Of a stretch of DNA of 64,000 bases, positions 37,902 through 49,879 are shown in pieces. Both the position numbers and the translations under genes were made by a program. This stretch comes from Thamnaconus septentrionalis. Taxonomy: Eukaryota > Chordata > Actinopteri > Tetraodontiformes > Monacanthidae. The notes below the pieces were generated by a model. That model made no database searches and was not told the DNA's origin. It saw only the letters and a list, made by a program, of their open reading frames with translations. Within the stretch, counting starts at the first letter, position 1. Every line of letters begins with the position of its first letter. Location: the NCBI GenBank assembly GCA_009823395.1, contig CM020513.1, forward strand, positions 14,102,001 through 14,166,000, given 5' to 3'.

Positions 37902-38060
37902 CGTCTGCGCCGGTGGGGCGGGCGGGGTTTCCTTTCCAGCGCGGTCGCAGTAATCCAGAGCGGCTTTGTGAATGAACCAAGGTGGCAGCGGGCTATTTTA
38001 TAGTCGGCTTCCGAGCCGGGCCCTTCCCACTTGACGTCAGATGATTGGGGAATGCATCAA
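37902..38060 (-). promoter_or_regulatory. phlda2: PHLDA2 core promoter
   Basis: On the minus strand, reading toward the gene: CCAAT (ATTGG at 38044-38048), a palindromic CRE TGACGTCA (38032-38039) and TATAAAAT (37995-38002). Spacing is typical of a focused TATA promoter, giving an expected start near 37965-37970 and a 5' UTR of about 65 nt. A full CRE beside a CCAAT box suggests control by CREB/ATF and NF-Y; that is inference from motifs. Confidence 0.75.
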
Positions 38061-40314
38061 CAGTTGCCAGCGAGGGGAGGAACTCGGGGCTGTGTGGGCG
38101 GAAGCTGCGGCGGGGCAGAGGGCAGAGGAAGTCCTAAGGTGGACCCAATTACTCCACCGACAAGTTAATTACTAATCCACATCCTGCCGCCGCTCACATC
38201 CCTCCAAATATTTGCCCACTGTCGTCTGCAGCGAGTGATTCAGTCTGATGTGGTTACGCACCAGATGTGCGCCGAGTGGGCCGAGCGCCGTGCGTAAAAA
38301 GGAAAAAATAGCGATCAGACGCGCGCGCGCGTGTGTGTGTGTGTTTGAAATTCTATTCCCCCTTAAAGTTTATGATCTATTTTCTCCACTGCACGCTGGC
38401 CATTCATTCATTGCTACCCATGCAGCGCTTTGCAGACTAAACCTGTTCCGTCTGGGTGAAGCTTTAAATAAACTTTTGACATCGTGTTGAATTCAGCCCA
38501 AAAATAAAAACAAGAGCGCAGCAAGGTTGTTAAGGGTTAGCTCGTCGGCTCTGCTGCTGTGGATACTGTCATTTTATTTCCTAGCAGTTATTTCTTGCTC
38601 TTAAGTCTGTGAAAGTTCTCAGTCGTCCAGGTCATCCTCATGCTGAAGGGTTAAGTTGAGGGTTTAGCTGAGACAACTTAATCACTTAATAACACTTCTA
38701 ACTCATAAGTGTGAATGAGAGCTTATTGATTTTAAATGCTCTGAAGTGTTGCTCAACTAGCCTATGTTAAGTTGATGTCATGTGTAATTGTGATCCTGTC
38801 TGGACTCTCGAGACGTGCCGTATTGGTGGTATTCTGACATGTACTAATTTAGGTAAGGCTGAGTGTAACGTCACTGAAGACCCAGGTGTGAACTGCAAAA
38901 GAACAAATGTACCGGATTATCTGCAAAGTTCCCTGTTATTAAGTATTAGACACCAAACTGTTATTATTCTTGTTTAAAGAGGCGCAGAGCTGGGTGTCTA
39001 GTTCAGATTCAAACCGACGAGGAATCATCGGGAATCAAAGGGAAGAAAAAAGAAAAATGCTATTTTGTCCTCATGGGGATATCTCAAAACACTCCAAACT
39101 GTTCCGAAAACAGGACAGAAAGGGTCATTTATGGGAAGAGGAATGTCTAAATGATGCACCAGGTGTTTTACTTTGACCATGACCTACTCAGTCATCGGAA
39201 TAAAAGAGTGAGTCAGGTGAGCTTGCAGGTGTGTTCCATCCTGTTATCAGTTTCCTTTCCCTCTTTCCACTCCCAGGCTGCGTGACCTGCAGTGACCTCA
39301 GGGTTCACGTTGGCTCCGCTCTGGCTGAGTCCCGCGGACCACCGAGCTGCTGAAGGTGAACCAGGCAGGCTCAGGTTTACAGCAAACCTCCTGCGTGCCA
39401 TCAAAGACTGTTGAAGGTTCACTTCCACCCTGCTAGCGAACATCACCTCTCAGAGTTGCCCCGTTAGAGCAGCGATATGAATTCAAACACCTCTGCGCAG
39501 CAATGTAGTCAAGACCGCAACAACCGAGACCAAGACATTATCAAGACTAGAGAGTGTTAAGATGGAGACTGGAGCAAGTTGAGACCAAGACACAATATGT
39601 CAAAGAAAAATCACAACAAAACAGAGCAAATGACCCGTATCTTTTTCTTTTCATTCAAGGTTGCTTCTAAATGGAACAGCAACATTCCTTTTCAGCAAGG
39701 TACCTTTAACATTTTGCTGATTTGCCAGCTATTTTGCGTAAAAACCTTTAATGCCTGAGCTCAACACTGTGAAAGAGCTCAAAGTTCTGCTAATGGCTCT
39801 GGGGATGAGGTGGTGAGACAAAAGCTTTCTTTTCTGTTGTTAACTTTCATTCGTTGCCTCAACCGGTCTTGATCAATAATCCCGAGTCCGCCCAGTCTGA
39901 GACTGAGACAAGACAGAGTAAAACTGCCTCCTGGTCCGAGAAGAGACCCTTAAAAAGTGGTGGTGAGGGTAAGACCAATCTCCAGCACTACAACACAACC
40001 TCCGTGTCTCCCTGAGTTCTAATAATGAAAGTGCCCTCAGGACTTGACACTCGGACGTCGCCACAATCGTGCAGACTTTTCACAACACCCGAGGCGTCGC
40101 CACGGTGATTCACTTTAAAATAAGCGCTACAGCGCAGGCCGTGGCGCCTGATGGCGGCGGTGACGCCCACTTTAATCATCCCGTTCCGGAGCGAAACAAA
40201 CCGCATGTGTGCGCTGAGTCAAGCGGCTCGTCGGCCAGTGTTGACAGTGGAGGTGCACCGCTGTCTCGCTACAACCTTCATCCGTTCCAGAGGCTTTTCT
40301 CTTTGTAGCCACGC

Positions 40315-40345
<31 letters not shown>

Positions 40346-40535
40346 CAAGGATGTGTACACGAGAGCAAATATAGGTTTTGATTTTCTACGGAATATCTTG
40401 GTGTGTCCCAGCAGTGACTCAACACAGCAGTGACGGGGCTCCTCACCCTGGAGGTGGAGGCCTGCTGAAGGACGGCCAGGTGTCCCTGCGTGTTTTTGGA
40501 CCACGTCGTTCCGACCCCAGTGTGTGAGGAGGTGG
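38061..40535. other. PHLDA2 upstream flank, no gene supported
   Basis: Contains GC-rich sequence to about 38300, an alternating GC/GT tract at 38316-38344 and a GT repeat at 40318-40343. Nothing coding is recognised on either strand. Confidence 0.45.
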
Positions 40536-40543
40536 AGTTAGAG

Positions 40544-40889
40544 CACGGCTGGGCAAACTTTTTGACTGGTGGGCCACACTGGGTTGTAAAATGTGACAGA
40601 GGGGCCGCAGCAGGAGCAGATGGATGGAGTGTCCACCTCATAGGAGGAAAAAATATATCATAGGATATGTAGAAAATGCGCGTTAATGTCAACTGAAAAA
40701 TAACAAAAGTAGTTACAACAAAATCATTGTCTTTGATGCTCCACTATATTTAGCCCTCCATGGAAATTACTCTTTGACAGCTGTTTATTACTAACAAAGT
40801 ATTAAAATAATCTCTTCAAGTTTGGCGGGCCGAATAAAAAAGCTTAACGGGCCGCACATGGCCCCCGGGTCGTAGTTTGCCCACACCTG
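40544..40889 (-). mobile_element. hAT-like non-autonomous element with 8-bp target duplication
   Basis: The 346-bp element begins CACGGCTGGGCAAACTTT and ends TAGTTTGCCCACACCTG. It is flanked by AGTTAGAG (40536-40543) and AGTTAGAT (40890-40897), an 8-bp duplication with one change, the hallmark of hAT insertion. It carries GGGCCGCA and CCGGGTCGTAGTTTGCCC, typical of this common fish family. Confidence 0.8.
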
Positions 40890-42159
40890 AGTTAGATGGT
40901 CACTGATTGGATGCAGCAGCAACTTAAACAAAATACCAAAAGAAGGAAAAACACATTTCCAATCGTGACTCCTCCTCTGAATCTCAAGGATCTAAATTAA
41001 AGATACTTTAAGTTTTCTTTGAATAAAGTGTTTTGACCTGATCACCGACTCCAATGATCAACGTCTTCCTGTTTTCTTCCCCTTGTTTTTCAGCCTTTTG
41101 CGCTGTATTTCAGCTGTGCAAGGTATATCAGGCTCTGTGCTGCAACAAACTGAGCACGATGTCGCCTCCCCCTCGCACAGACAAAACAAAAGCTGGGAAA
41201 CAGAGGCAGGACGTGAGACGTGTCATCTGCAGGTTTTGTTTGAGACCAAAACAGGGCGATGGCGTGACTTGCTGGGGCACCAAGGCTGAAAAAAAAAAAA
41301 AAGGCCTCTTCTTTTTTTCTTTTTGAAAGCCTTATTGACTGGACTGCGTGTGACGGTTGCAGGCGTGCGCAGGTGTGGCGAGGGAGCAGGTGGAAGCACA
41401 AGAACGGCGCAAAGTCTGTGAGTCGTGTCTGTACACGAAGCTCCATGAATCACAGCAACACAAAGGGGAAACTCGGTCGGTTGTGTAGGATTAAATAAGT
41501 GGTTATTATTCTTTTAAAACCAGCTGAGACAGTCGGCTTACATTTATTAGAGCTATTGCAAATGTGGACTTTCTACATTTTTACACGTTAAGGGGTTAGT
41601 GGTTTATTTTGTTCTCAGTCAAGTTTGCAAAAACAAACACAGCCAACCTGTGAGCAGCAACGCAACACGTATTTGACTGGCAAATCTCTCTTCTGGGCCC
41701 TGGATGAAAACACAGACTGCTTCATGTCTGAAACACAGCAGTGATCTTTAGCAGTAAATTGATTCTGATGACAGACGGTTGGAAGGGAACTGAATCTCTT
41801 TTGTGGTCTGGAACTGAAACAGATGAACTGAACTGAGCTGAACTAAACTCAGGAATAAAGATTGGTGGATGTTATAACGTACGTGCGTGTCATAGATGAA
41901 GTCAGCTCTGTGATCCATAGTAAATCGATAAATGATCATTAAAAACTGCTCAACCTTTTAATGTGGCCTCATAAACATGTGAAGTATGTTGATAGAAGAG
42001 GAAGCTGGCAGGGAGGCAAGAATGAACGAAGGAGAGACTTTTGCCCCGACACACCCAGCAGATGAAAAAAGATACATCATCATCATCAGAGACTTTGTTT
42101 CTATCACAATGTAGAAAATGAAAACTCAATCAATTCAATGGAAATTTAAGAAAACAGAC

Positions 42160-42355
42160 ATTTGTGGAGTCTGCGTGGGTTCTCGCCGAGTTCTCCGGCT
42201 TCCTCCCACAGTCCAAGAACGCACGTGAGGCAAATTGGGAACTTTAAATTGTCCGTAGGTGTATGTTTGTTTGTCCTTCTATGTGGGCCTGCGATGAACT
42301 GGGTGTACTGGGGGTCAGCCTGCCTTCGCCCCATGACAGCTGGGAGTATAATAGT
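42160..42355 (+). repeat. Widespread fish interspersed repeat fragment
   Basis: GTCTGCGTGGGTTCTCGCCG, then CTTCCTCCCACAGTCCAAGA, then AAATTGTCCGTAGGTGTATG and GCCTGCGATGAACTGGGTGT read like a fragment seen throughout fish genomes, usually assigned to LINE or SINE 3' regions. I do not assign a family. Confidence 0.6.
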
Positions 42356-45300
42356 GTAATACACTTACAAAGAATCATTTTAAATTGTTTTTATTTCTTC
42401 AACACAATGATGCAGAAAAAGTATGAATGTACGGTGTGTGTACATGTGAATTTCATTCTTATGCCTTCGGCTGGGGAGATGGGGAAATGGAGGGGGGGGG
42501 TCTATTATCTATAGATAGTGGAGCTACAATGGGCAGCAGCAGGATATGGATGAGCTCCCCTTGATCGGCCGCTGACAACGGCAGAGCCAGCAGGTAACAG
42601 CTGTGCACTGATACACGTTTATGTCAGTCGCATTTACACGAACATGCAAACACACACACACACACACACATCCTGCCTTGCTCTCTGCGACATGCCCTTG
42701 TGATGAGGCTCCGCAGCTATTTGAGGCATTGTTCCGATAAGCCCTGTATGTGTGTGTGCGCACGACTGCCTGTGTGTGCGCGTGCGTGTGTGCGCGTCCA
42801 AGTTGGCATTCGGCAGCGTGGGAAAAAGAACAAATGGCTGATGAAGGCGGCTCACAGTCAAAGACGCAGCAGCAGAGGGGATGACTGGAGAACAATGACA
42901 ACAGACGCAAAACAGCCACAAAGTGCTTCCCTTCACTTGACATGTGGAGATGGAGCTTCAGTCTCTTTCAAATAATGGTAACAATGAAGAATAAAAATTT
43001 TTTTTTTTATAAGTGAAATACATGTTGTGAGCTCAAAGAAAGAAAATTACCAAACACCAGGGCACTAAGTTTGGTTTCCATCTCACTTTCACAAGTCAAA
43101 GAAAAAGTTTTGTTTTGCTCATGAGATTTAAAAAGATCACCTGCACCTGTGCAGCTCAGGTTTGGAGTCATGACAAAAAGGATGTTCTCATTTTTATTTT
43201 CTGAAATATACTTTTGTCATTAGTAAAATACTAATGACACCAAACTATACAGTCGCTGCATTTGTAGAGCTTTTACAATCCAGCCTTGGACGTCTTTGAC
43301 CCATTTCAGAGAATTTTCTTTGTTGTGCTTTTTGCTCCTCAGGCAACATGTGTGAGGTAGCCCAGGTAAATATGTCTGCTATGGAGATCTGAGGTTTTCC
43401 ACGGTATCACACAGTCTGTGCGCAGGCCCCTGGGTTAATGACAGCAGCCTACTGGAATTGATTTAATAGCCGACTGAGTCAGCTCAGCCAGATAACAAGT
43501 CTGAGCTCACCGCCGCAGGCGTGGCACGGTGTGAGCACTAAAAACCACAGCTTTTTCACAGACCTGATAAGAAAATGTGAAATCAACATCTTGGCTCTTT
43601 TGTCTGTGGAATTTTTTTTTTTTTTTGGAATAAAGGGTTTTGTGCCGAGGAATCACTTCATATTTAGCCAGAAAAATAAATGTTTTTAAAATATTTTTCT
43701 TTTTGTTGAGCATATAATTCATCGTTCTTATTTGAAGTAACAATGGTCCATGTGATCAAGTGGGGGAAAAAATATTTCTCATTAAAAAAATCAAATGAAT
43801 TACAAGCATGCGCCGGATAAAAGAGACTTTAATTGTGTGGAATGCATCAGGCGGAGGCGTTCGTGCCACACATGCCACACTGTGAACGTCTGTAATAGCC
43901 GCCGCGCTTCCTTGGAGCTGCGCGAGGAGGCCCAGTGACAGAAGACTGATGTGATCTCTGGGCTTCGCTCTTGCCAACACGTCTCTGCAAACAATGGCAG
44001 GTATGCAGGTCTGCCGTTCTTCTGCTTGCCAGGAATGCGCAGTTCACTTTACTGTCGGCGCGGCTTCACCGAGGGATCATGTGATAAACCCGCAGTCTTT
44101 CCAAAGAATCTGAATGGCGATCTGTGGTGGAAGCCGAGGCCAGAGTGGAATTTAGCTCCCCGTCTTTAAACCGCCAGGGCTTCTGCCGTCTGATTCACAT
44201 CAAAAACTTTCAGGCTTTCGTGATGGTTTATCCATCCACGTGTGCTGGAGCGCATTGCACTTGCAGATGATCCCCATTAAACTTCAGAGGGGAGGAATAT
44301 CTGATCTCACACTGCAAAAGTCCTTCGACACGACTGAAGGTCAACAGGAAAAAAAATACTTTGTCACTGTGATATGAGGCTTGACTGGTTCTCATCAACT
44401 GAAAAAGTCCCATATAACCAGTTTCCAGATTGTTACTGCAGACGGCTTCCTTTCTTTCCAGATGCCACAATCTTGTTTTCAGTTGTACAAAAAAAACTCT
44501 ATAAATGTCCAGAAAACTGTGTATTTAACCCTGTTTTTACAGCCTCCAGAAAAAAAACAATGGGTTTTGTTGTACCTAAAATTTGATTTTATGGCATCTT
44601 GGAAAAGGACAAAGACAAAAGCAACTGGGGTTCCTGTGAACAACCCTGAAGAATTATCTTTTGTCATCACAAAGGTTTGATTTTCACAACTAAGAGTAAG
44701 TAAAAACAGCAAAAGATGGACTTTTGTCACTTCTGAAAAAGAGACTAAAGTGACTTTAGCGCAGTATTGTATCAAATATGCGCTCAGTATTCTTGGGTGT
44801 TGCGGCCAAAAGTTCAAGTTCATGCTGAGCCAACTGTCAAGCGTGCAGGATGTACAAGCTCCCCTCTGTAACATTTCTATGCTCCTGTCTGTATGAAACC
44901 CGGCGGGTCACGCAGCTCTGACAAATGGGTTGTCTGCGCTGTGGTTCAGGTTTGACTGGCCGCGCCCAGCTCCCCGTTCACTCACTGATTCATTCATGAA
45001 TCCACACAGAGGAGTGCTGCTGTGGCTGCGTGGCCATGGGGTGTGATGCTCGCTTTCCCACACATACCAGGAAATTATCTCATGATTAAGCAGCAAAGCC
45101 TATAAGATTAGCCTCTGGTTGACTGTTGTAACCATTGTTGGAGCCATAATAGGGCAGTATGTGCTCGATTGGGAACCGCCAGTCTAATCCAGAATATTGC
45201 TAAAAGCAACGTGGGATTGCCTGCCTTTTTTAAAATTACTGTTTTCCAGTTTAAAGTCTGATTAAAAGTCATTTGAAGTGAGTTCGGGTACGACTCATTC

Positions 45301-45413
45301 CGCTTTATCTGCAACCAACCAGTTGAAAACCAGTCGAGTAAAAAATCAATGTCCTTCCAGTGGCGCTGAGAGAAGAAAGAAGAGCTGTCAGCTGCACTTT
45401 GACACCAAAGAGA
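42356..45413. other. Intergenic, no gene supported
   Basis: Contains a CA tract near 42650-42670, alternating purine-pyrimidine sequence at 42745-42800, and otherwise unique-looking DNA without a frame that I recognise. Confidence 0.4.
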
Positions 45414-45551
45414 GAAGAAGAAGAAGAAGAAGAAGAAGAAGAAGAAGAAGAAGAAGAAGAAGAAGAAGAAGAAGAAGAAGAAGAAGAAGAAGAAGAAGAA
45501 GAAGAAGAAGAAGAAGAAGAAGAAGAAGAAGAAGAAGAAGAAGAAGAAGAA
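45414..45551 (+). repeat. (AAG)n triplet repeat, about 46 units
   Basis: About 138 bp of uninterrupted GAA/AAG, with homopurine on the plus strand and homopyrimidine on the minus. Long apparent frames of poly-Glu, poly-Arg or poly-Phe here are artefacts of the repeat. Confidence 0.97.
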
Positions 45552-45829
45552 ACTGCCGCAGGCAGCTGGAGATGCCTTCGAGCTAAATGCTGTGATGGGA
45601 TTCAGTAACGAGCCCACATCAATAATTCCTTCTTCTGCAGGTGATATCTTTGCATTCACCTGCAGAAGATGATTTCTCCTGTGTTGCTCCAGCTCTGTGT
45701 TGCACAGTGCAGTTGTAAGATGAAAAAGCATTAGTATTATTCTCCTTTTAGTTGTTGGCTGCCAAGCGCAGCTCACTCAGCTGGGGCATAAAGCACCTCT
45801 CTATTTTCCCTCCAAACCCTGGAACTCAA

Positions 45830-46165
45830 TCTGGCTCACTTCACTTCCGGCGGAGAGACGAAGCAGACGACCCCACACAGACGCGCTCATTCACGGACAG
45901 CCCAGGCCGCTGACAAACGCGCACAGAGGCTCTGCCAGCAGCGGCCCGAGGAGCCGAAGAATGAGACAAGAGCTGCAGCTGCAGCTGGGAGGAAGCGCGG
46001 ACGGAGAGACACCTCTCACACTCCTGCTGGCCGCAGATGAGACGACGGCAAGGGACGTCATCCTGGGGAGGATCGACGGAGCCTCAATACTTTGCTTTGT
46101 TCCTCCGAGAGGCTCCAAGATCTTCTCCCACCAAACTGACTTCCTCTTCATGAGCCAGTAAACGT
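45830..46165. other. CpG-rich patch of unknown role
   Basis: GC and CpG content rise relative to the flanks. A 66-residue plus-strand frame (45961-46161) crosses it but matches nothing that I know and has no convincing splice sites. It could be a promoter of a non-coding transcript. Confidence 0.25.
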
Positions 46166-46707
46166 GTCAGAGATCTGATCCCTTGTAGTGCCGCTCCGAA
46201 AACATCAAACAGCTGGGACGCGTGCAGATATGCGAGGGAACAAAAAGAGAGAAAACAAATCTGGACTGTTTCTTTCTCTCAGTTCTCTTTCTTTTCATGC
46301 AAGTCAACACAAGCAGAAGAGTTGACTTGAGTGTAATCAGTCTAATAACGAGCTGGACTCTTCCTAGTAGAAGCCGCAGTGACAAAACACTCAGAATTAT
46401 AGAAAAGGAAAAAAGGAGGACATTTAATAATTAACCTGATCAACGTTTGCATCCCGTTTGTCCTCTACACTTCATGCTTGACGGTTGTTAAAGTGTCATC
46501 TGTAGTTAGAATGAACAATTTACAATGTTACTATTGCACCGCGTGTCCTCCACCGCTGCTCTGGAAATGGAAATTTAGACCTGTTAACATTCACACTTGT
46601 GTGTTTTCCGAGCTGGATGTCAGTCCTCAGGGACCTGCTCGCTTTATGCTTCCTGACATTTCTAATTGTGTCCGGGTCTGTGGGCTGCACTGCCTGGCAA
46701 TAAGGAG

Positions 46708-46708
<1 letters not shown>

Positions 46709-46777
<69 letters not shown>
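46709..46777 (+). repeat. (CA)n microsatellite
   Basis: About 34 uninterrupted CA units. Confidence 0.95.
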
Positions 46778-46779
<2 letters not shown>

Positions 46780-46985
46780 TGTCACCCTCCCATCCAGCCA
46801 GCGGGACCGGATGAGCCACATGACGATGCCAGTCGTGACAGCGCTGGATTGCTGTCGGCACCTTTGATTACAAAACGGGGAACGTGCAAGTTTATCATGC
46901 CGCGCGCACTTCCAGACAGCCATCCAGTATTTTGCAGCATCACAACAGGTCTTTTTAATATCCCTACATGCCTCTGTTATACGTC

Positions 46986-47130
46986 CAGGTTTGCTGGGCA
47001 AACTTTTTGACTGATGGGGCCACAGTGGGTTCTAAAATCTACCAGAGGGGCTGGAGCAGCAGCAGCAGATGCAAAGATGCAAAGATTGCAAAGAGAGATG
47101 CCAGTATGAAGCTATTCTGAGGCTGAAAAA
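46986..47130. mobile_element. Truncated GGGCAAACT hAT-like element
   Basis: CTGGGCAAACTTTTTGACTG followed by GGGGCCACAGTGGGTT and AGAGGGGCTGGAGCAGCAG matches one end of the elements at 40544 and 47910. The other end is missing. Confidence 0.65.
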
Positions 47131-47814
47131 TATCTTCAAAACAGGAGCTATAAGCACTTTGAAAAAAAAATGTCTTAAAACAGAACAATAAAAACAAAAA
47201 CAGGGTTCAACGTCAATTCTTGGCAAGTTGGAACCAATCTTGCGTCCCTGTCATCAAACTACCTCCTCCCAGTGACGAGGACTCACTCTGACCTCTGCCA
47301 TAAACCTCCCGAGTCGCTTTTTCCCAGAGTTTGTCTTTGCGGAGGCCGGCGGAGGGAATTTATGAGCTGCTTTGTGACAGCAGCAGACCGGCCCGCCAGG
47401 GCACAGCTCTGTACCAGGCGACTTTAGCGGCGCCGCATGGGCAGCATGACAGTGACACAACTGGGCTCCTTGTTGTGGAGCAACGCTTCAAACCCTCCCA
47501 CACAACAGCACCAGGCCTGAATGGAGTCTTGTTCGGCTCTTGCAGGGGCAGGATGGAAATATTTCAGCCTCCTTTGCAAAACATCAAACTCGGAACGGTG
47601 CCGAGGTTTGAGGGAGGGCGGTGAAAGAAGAAGTGCAGTGACCAGTGTTGACGGCCACCTTTTCTTTTATTGGCTGCCTGATCTGATCCAGACGTCTGCT
47701 TTGGCACAGTCACATGTCGCCACCTCTGCTCGCCAGCAGATAGAAGCATCAACGCACACTTGGAAGTGTGGCTGGAAGGACGAGGTGACAGGATAAGAAA
47801 GCAGCCGTCTTGCT

Positions 47815-47842
47815 TCCTCCTCCTCCTCCTCCTCCTCCTCCT
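47815..47842 (+). repeat. (TCC)n trinucleotide repeat
   Basis: About nine TCC units. Confidence 0.9.
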
Positions 47843-47909
47843 AAAGGAAAAATCTCAACACTCAAGGCCAGACATGGGCAAACTACGGGCAATTAGTGAC
47901 CATATAACT

Positions 47910-48263
47910 CAGGTGTGGGCAAACTACGGCCCAGAGGCCATATGCGGCCTGTTAAGCTTTTTAATTTGGCCCACCGAACTTGGACGAAATTATATTTCTA
48001 TATTTTATATTTATATAATTAGTCAATAATAAAATAGCTGTATTTCATCATTTTTTCAGTGTTTCAAGAGTCCTTTCAATAAAGATCTAAACACCGTAGG
48101 GCTCCACAGACACTGACTCTGTTGTAACTTTCATGTTTTCTACATTTCCCATCATATATTTTGGCTCACCAAAACACTTCATCCATCTGCTGCTGCTCCA
48201 GCCCCTCTGTCACATTTTAGAACTCACTGTGGCCCCACCAGTCAAAAAGTTTTCCCACCCCTG
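47910..48263 (+). mobile_element. hAT-like non-autonomous element
   Basis: Starts CAGGTGTGGGCAAACTACGG and ends AGTTTTCCCACCCCTG. The 354-bp body is a reverse-orientation relative of 40544-40889. No clean target duplication is seen. Confidence 0.75.
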
Positions 48264-48457
48264 CTCAAGACTTAATCTCCCATGATGCACGGCAAGGGTC
48301 CCTCTGAGGAGCCTGCGTGCTCTCTCTATCTGCAGACCAGGATTCCAGACACCCTGCCTGACCTGACGTTATGGACCTGCATCCTGTTCACAATCAGCAC
48401 CTGCTGCGGGTTCGACCGCAGGTTCCTGCCGCTCATGAGCAAATCATCACCCCATGC

Positions 48458-48780
48458 CAGAGGTGGGAAGTAAAAATACTTTGTTACTGTACTAAAATAG
48501 ATTTTTTTTTTTTTCCAGGTATCTGAACTTTACTTATGTATTTGTTTATCTGGCAACTTTTTACTTTTACTCCCCACATTAGAGCACAATTATCAGTTCT
48601 TTCTCCCTCTTACATTGAAAAAACCATGCTAGATACTTTTGTTATATTTCATATATATATTGGATATATTTTAGAGGGAGATTATTTTAGAGTATCTCGG
48701 GTTTGGGGTCACTGATCAACAAATATCTTGTTTTACTAATGGCAATTTTTTTTTTTAATGTGAATACTTTGCCACCTCTG
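48458..48780 (+). mobile_element. hAT-like element of the AAGTA/TACTT family
   Basis: Terminal inverted repeats CAGAGGTGGG and CCACCTCTG bound 323 bp that include ACTTTTTACTTTTACTCCCC, a phrase common in fish repeats. Flanks CCCCATGC and CCTGATGC match at 6 of 8 positions, a decayed 8-bp duplication. It is related to 33985-34745. Confidence 0.75.
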
Positions 48781-49292
48781 CCTGATGCTAAATAGCACTC
48801 AGTACTGATAGCATGCAGCCTCAGCTGGGGGAAAGTTATGTGAGCACGTCATGGCCAGGAGGCTGCTGGGAGTTTGCCAGCAGGACCAATGTGTCAGTCA
48901 GACTGGTGCAGCTGCCTGCTAAATGAGTCTCTCACAATGAGCCTTTTTCCTCCCCAGAGGAGGTTTCACGGTGGGGGAAAATGCAGGTATGAATAATACC
49001 AGCAGCGGCTCAATTCCATTCTGCTGGCTCCGTTTTCAGTGTTCAGGTGTTGTGTATACCAACAGATTGGCACAATACACACACTGAATAAATTCCATAT
49101 ATTCTATTTATGGCTGCGTCCATCACCCCCGACTCCAGGAGGGCAGACTGGTGTGACTAATTATGCCAACGTGCTTTCATGGATGTCGGAAAACAGCATA
49201 TTTAAAATGTTGTTTGCATCCCTTCAAAAGACCTTCAAAGTGTTTGTAAGCGGACAAAAACATCAGAAGCACTGAGGTGGGAAGAATTAATG

Positions 49293-49600
49293 CAGTGCTT
49301 TTTGAGCCATGACACATTTTTTACATTGACCACCAGCCAAAACAAAATGTGAAAATTGCACTTTTCAGCCTAATATTGACAATATAGTCTCTTAATTTTC
49401 TACTCAATCAGTGTGAAACCTGGGCCTGTTTAGATGCACACAAAGCTGATATTCTGCGAGGAATTGAGCAAAGTCGCTTCACAAAGCAATGTTACTATTA
49501 TTTTAGACCAATTAGGTGATTTTGGATAATTTTTCACAGCACACCTGACATCATCTCACAGTACACTAGTGTGCCATGGCACAGTGGTTGAAAAACACTG
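49293..49600 (+). mobile_element. hAT-like MITE with CAGTG ends
   Basis: Starts CAGTGCTTTTTGAGCC and ends GGTTGAAAAACACTG, an imperfect inverted pair typical of hAT ends. It is 308 bp long and AT-rich without coding capacity. Confidence 0.65.
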
Positions 49601-49879
49601 TACTGCTGAGACAACATCAAATTAGTCTCATTGGTGTTTGGCATCACAAAGATGATTAATTTTTTCTTTCACATTTGTGAAAAGGGGAACCTAATAGAAT
49701 TTTTTTTTTTTTTTTGCTTTTAAGAATTTTCTGTCGACAATTTAGTCGTTTTGGAAAATCTAACACACTGATCAAACACCTCATGCTTCAAACCTTCAGG
49801 CCTCAGACTTGTCTTTGAGAAAGAATCACTGAGATTCTATTGGCCAAAGAAGGGAGAAAAAAAAATGACACAAAGCAGG

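Noticed and set aside
45108..45776. Long minus-strand frame with a poly-Phe run, and plus-strand poly-Arg and poly-Glu frames
   Set aside because: They are translations of the AAG/TTC triplet repeat; the flanks show no homology or splice structure.
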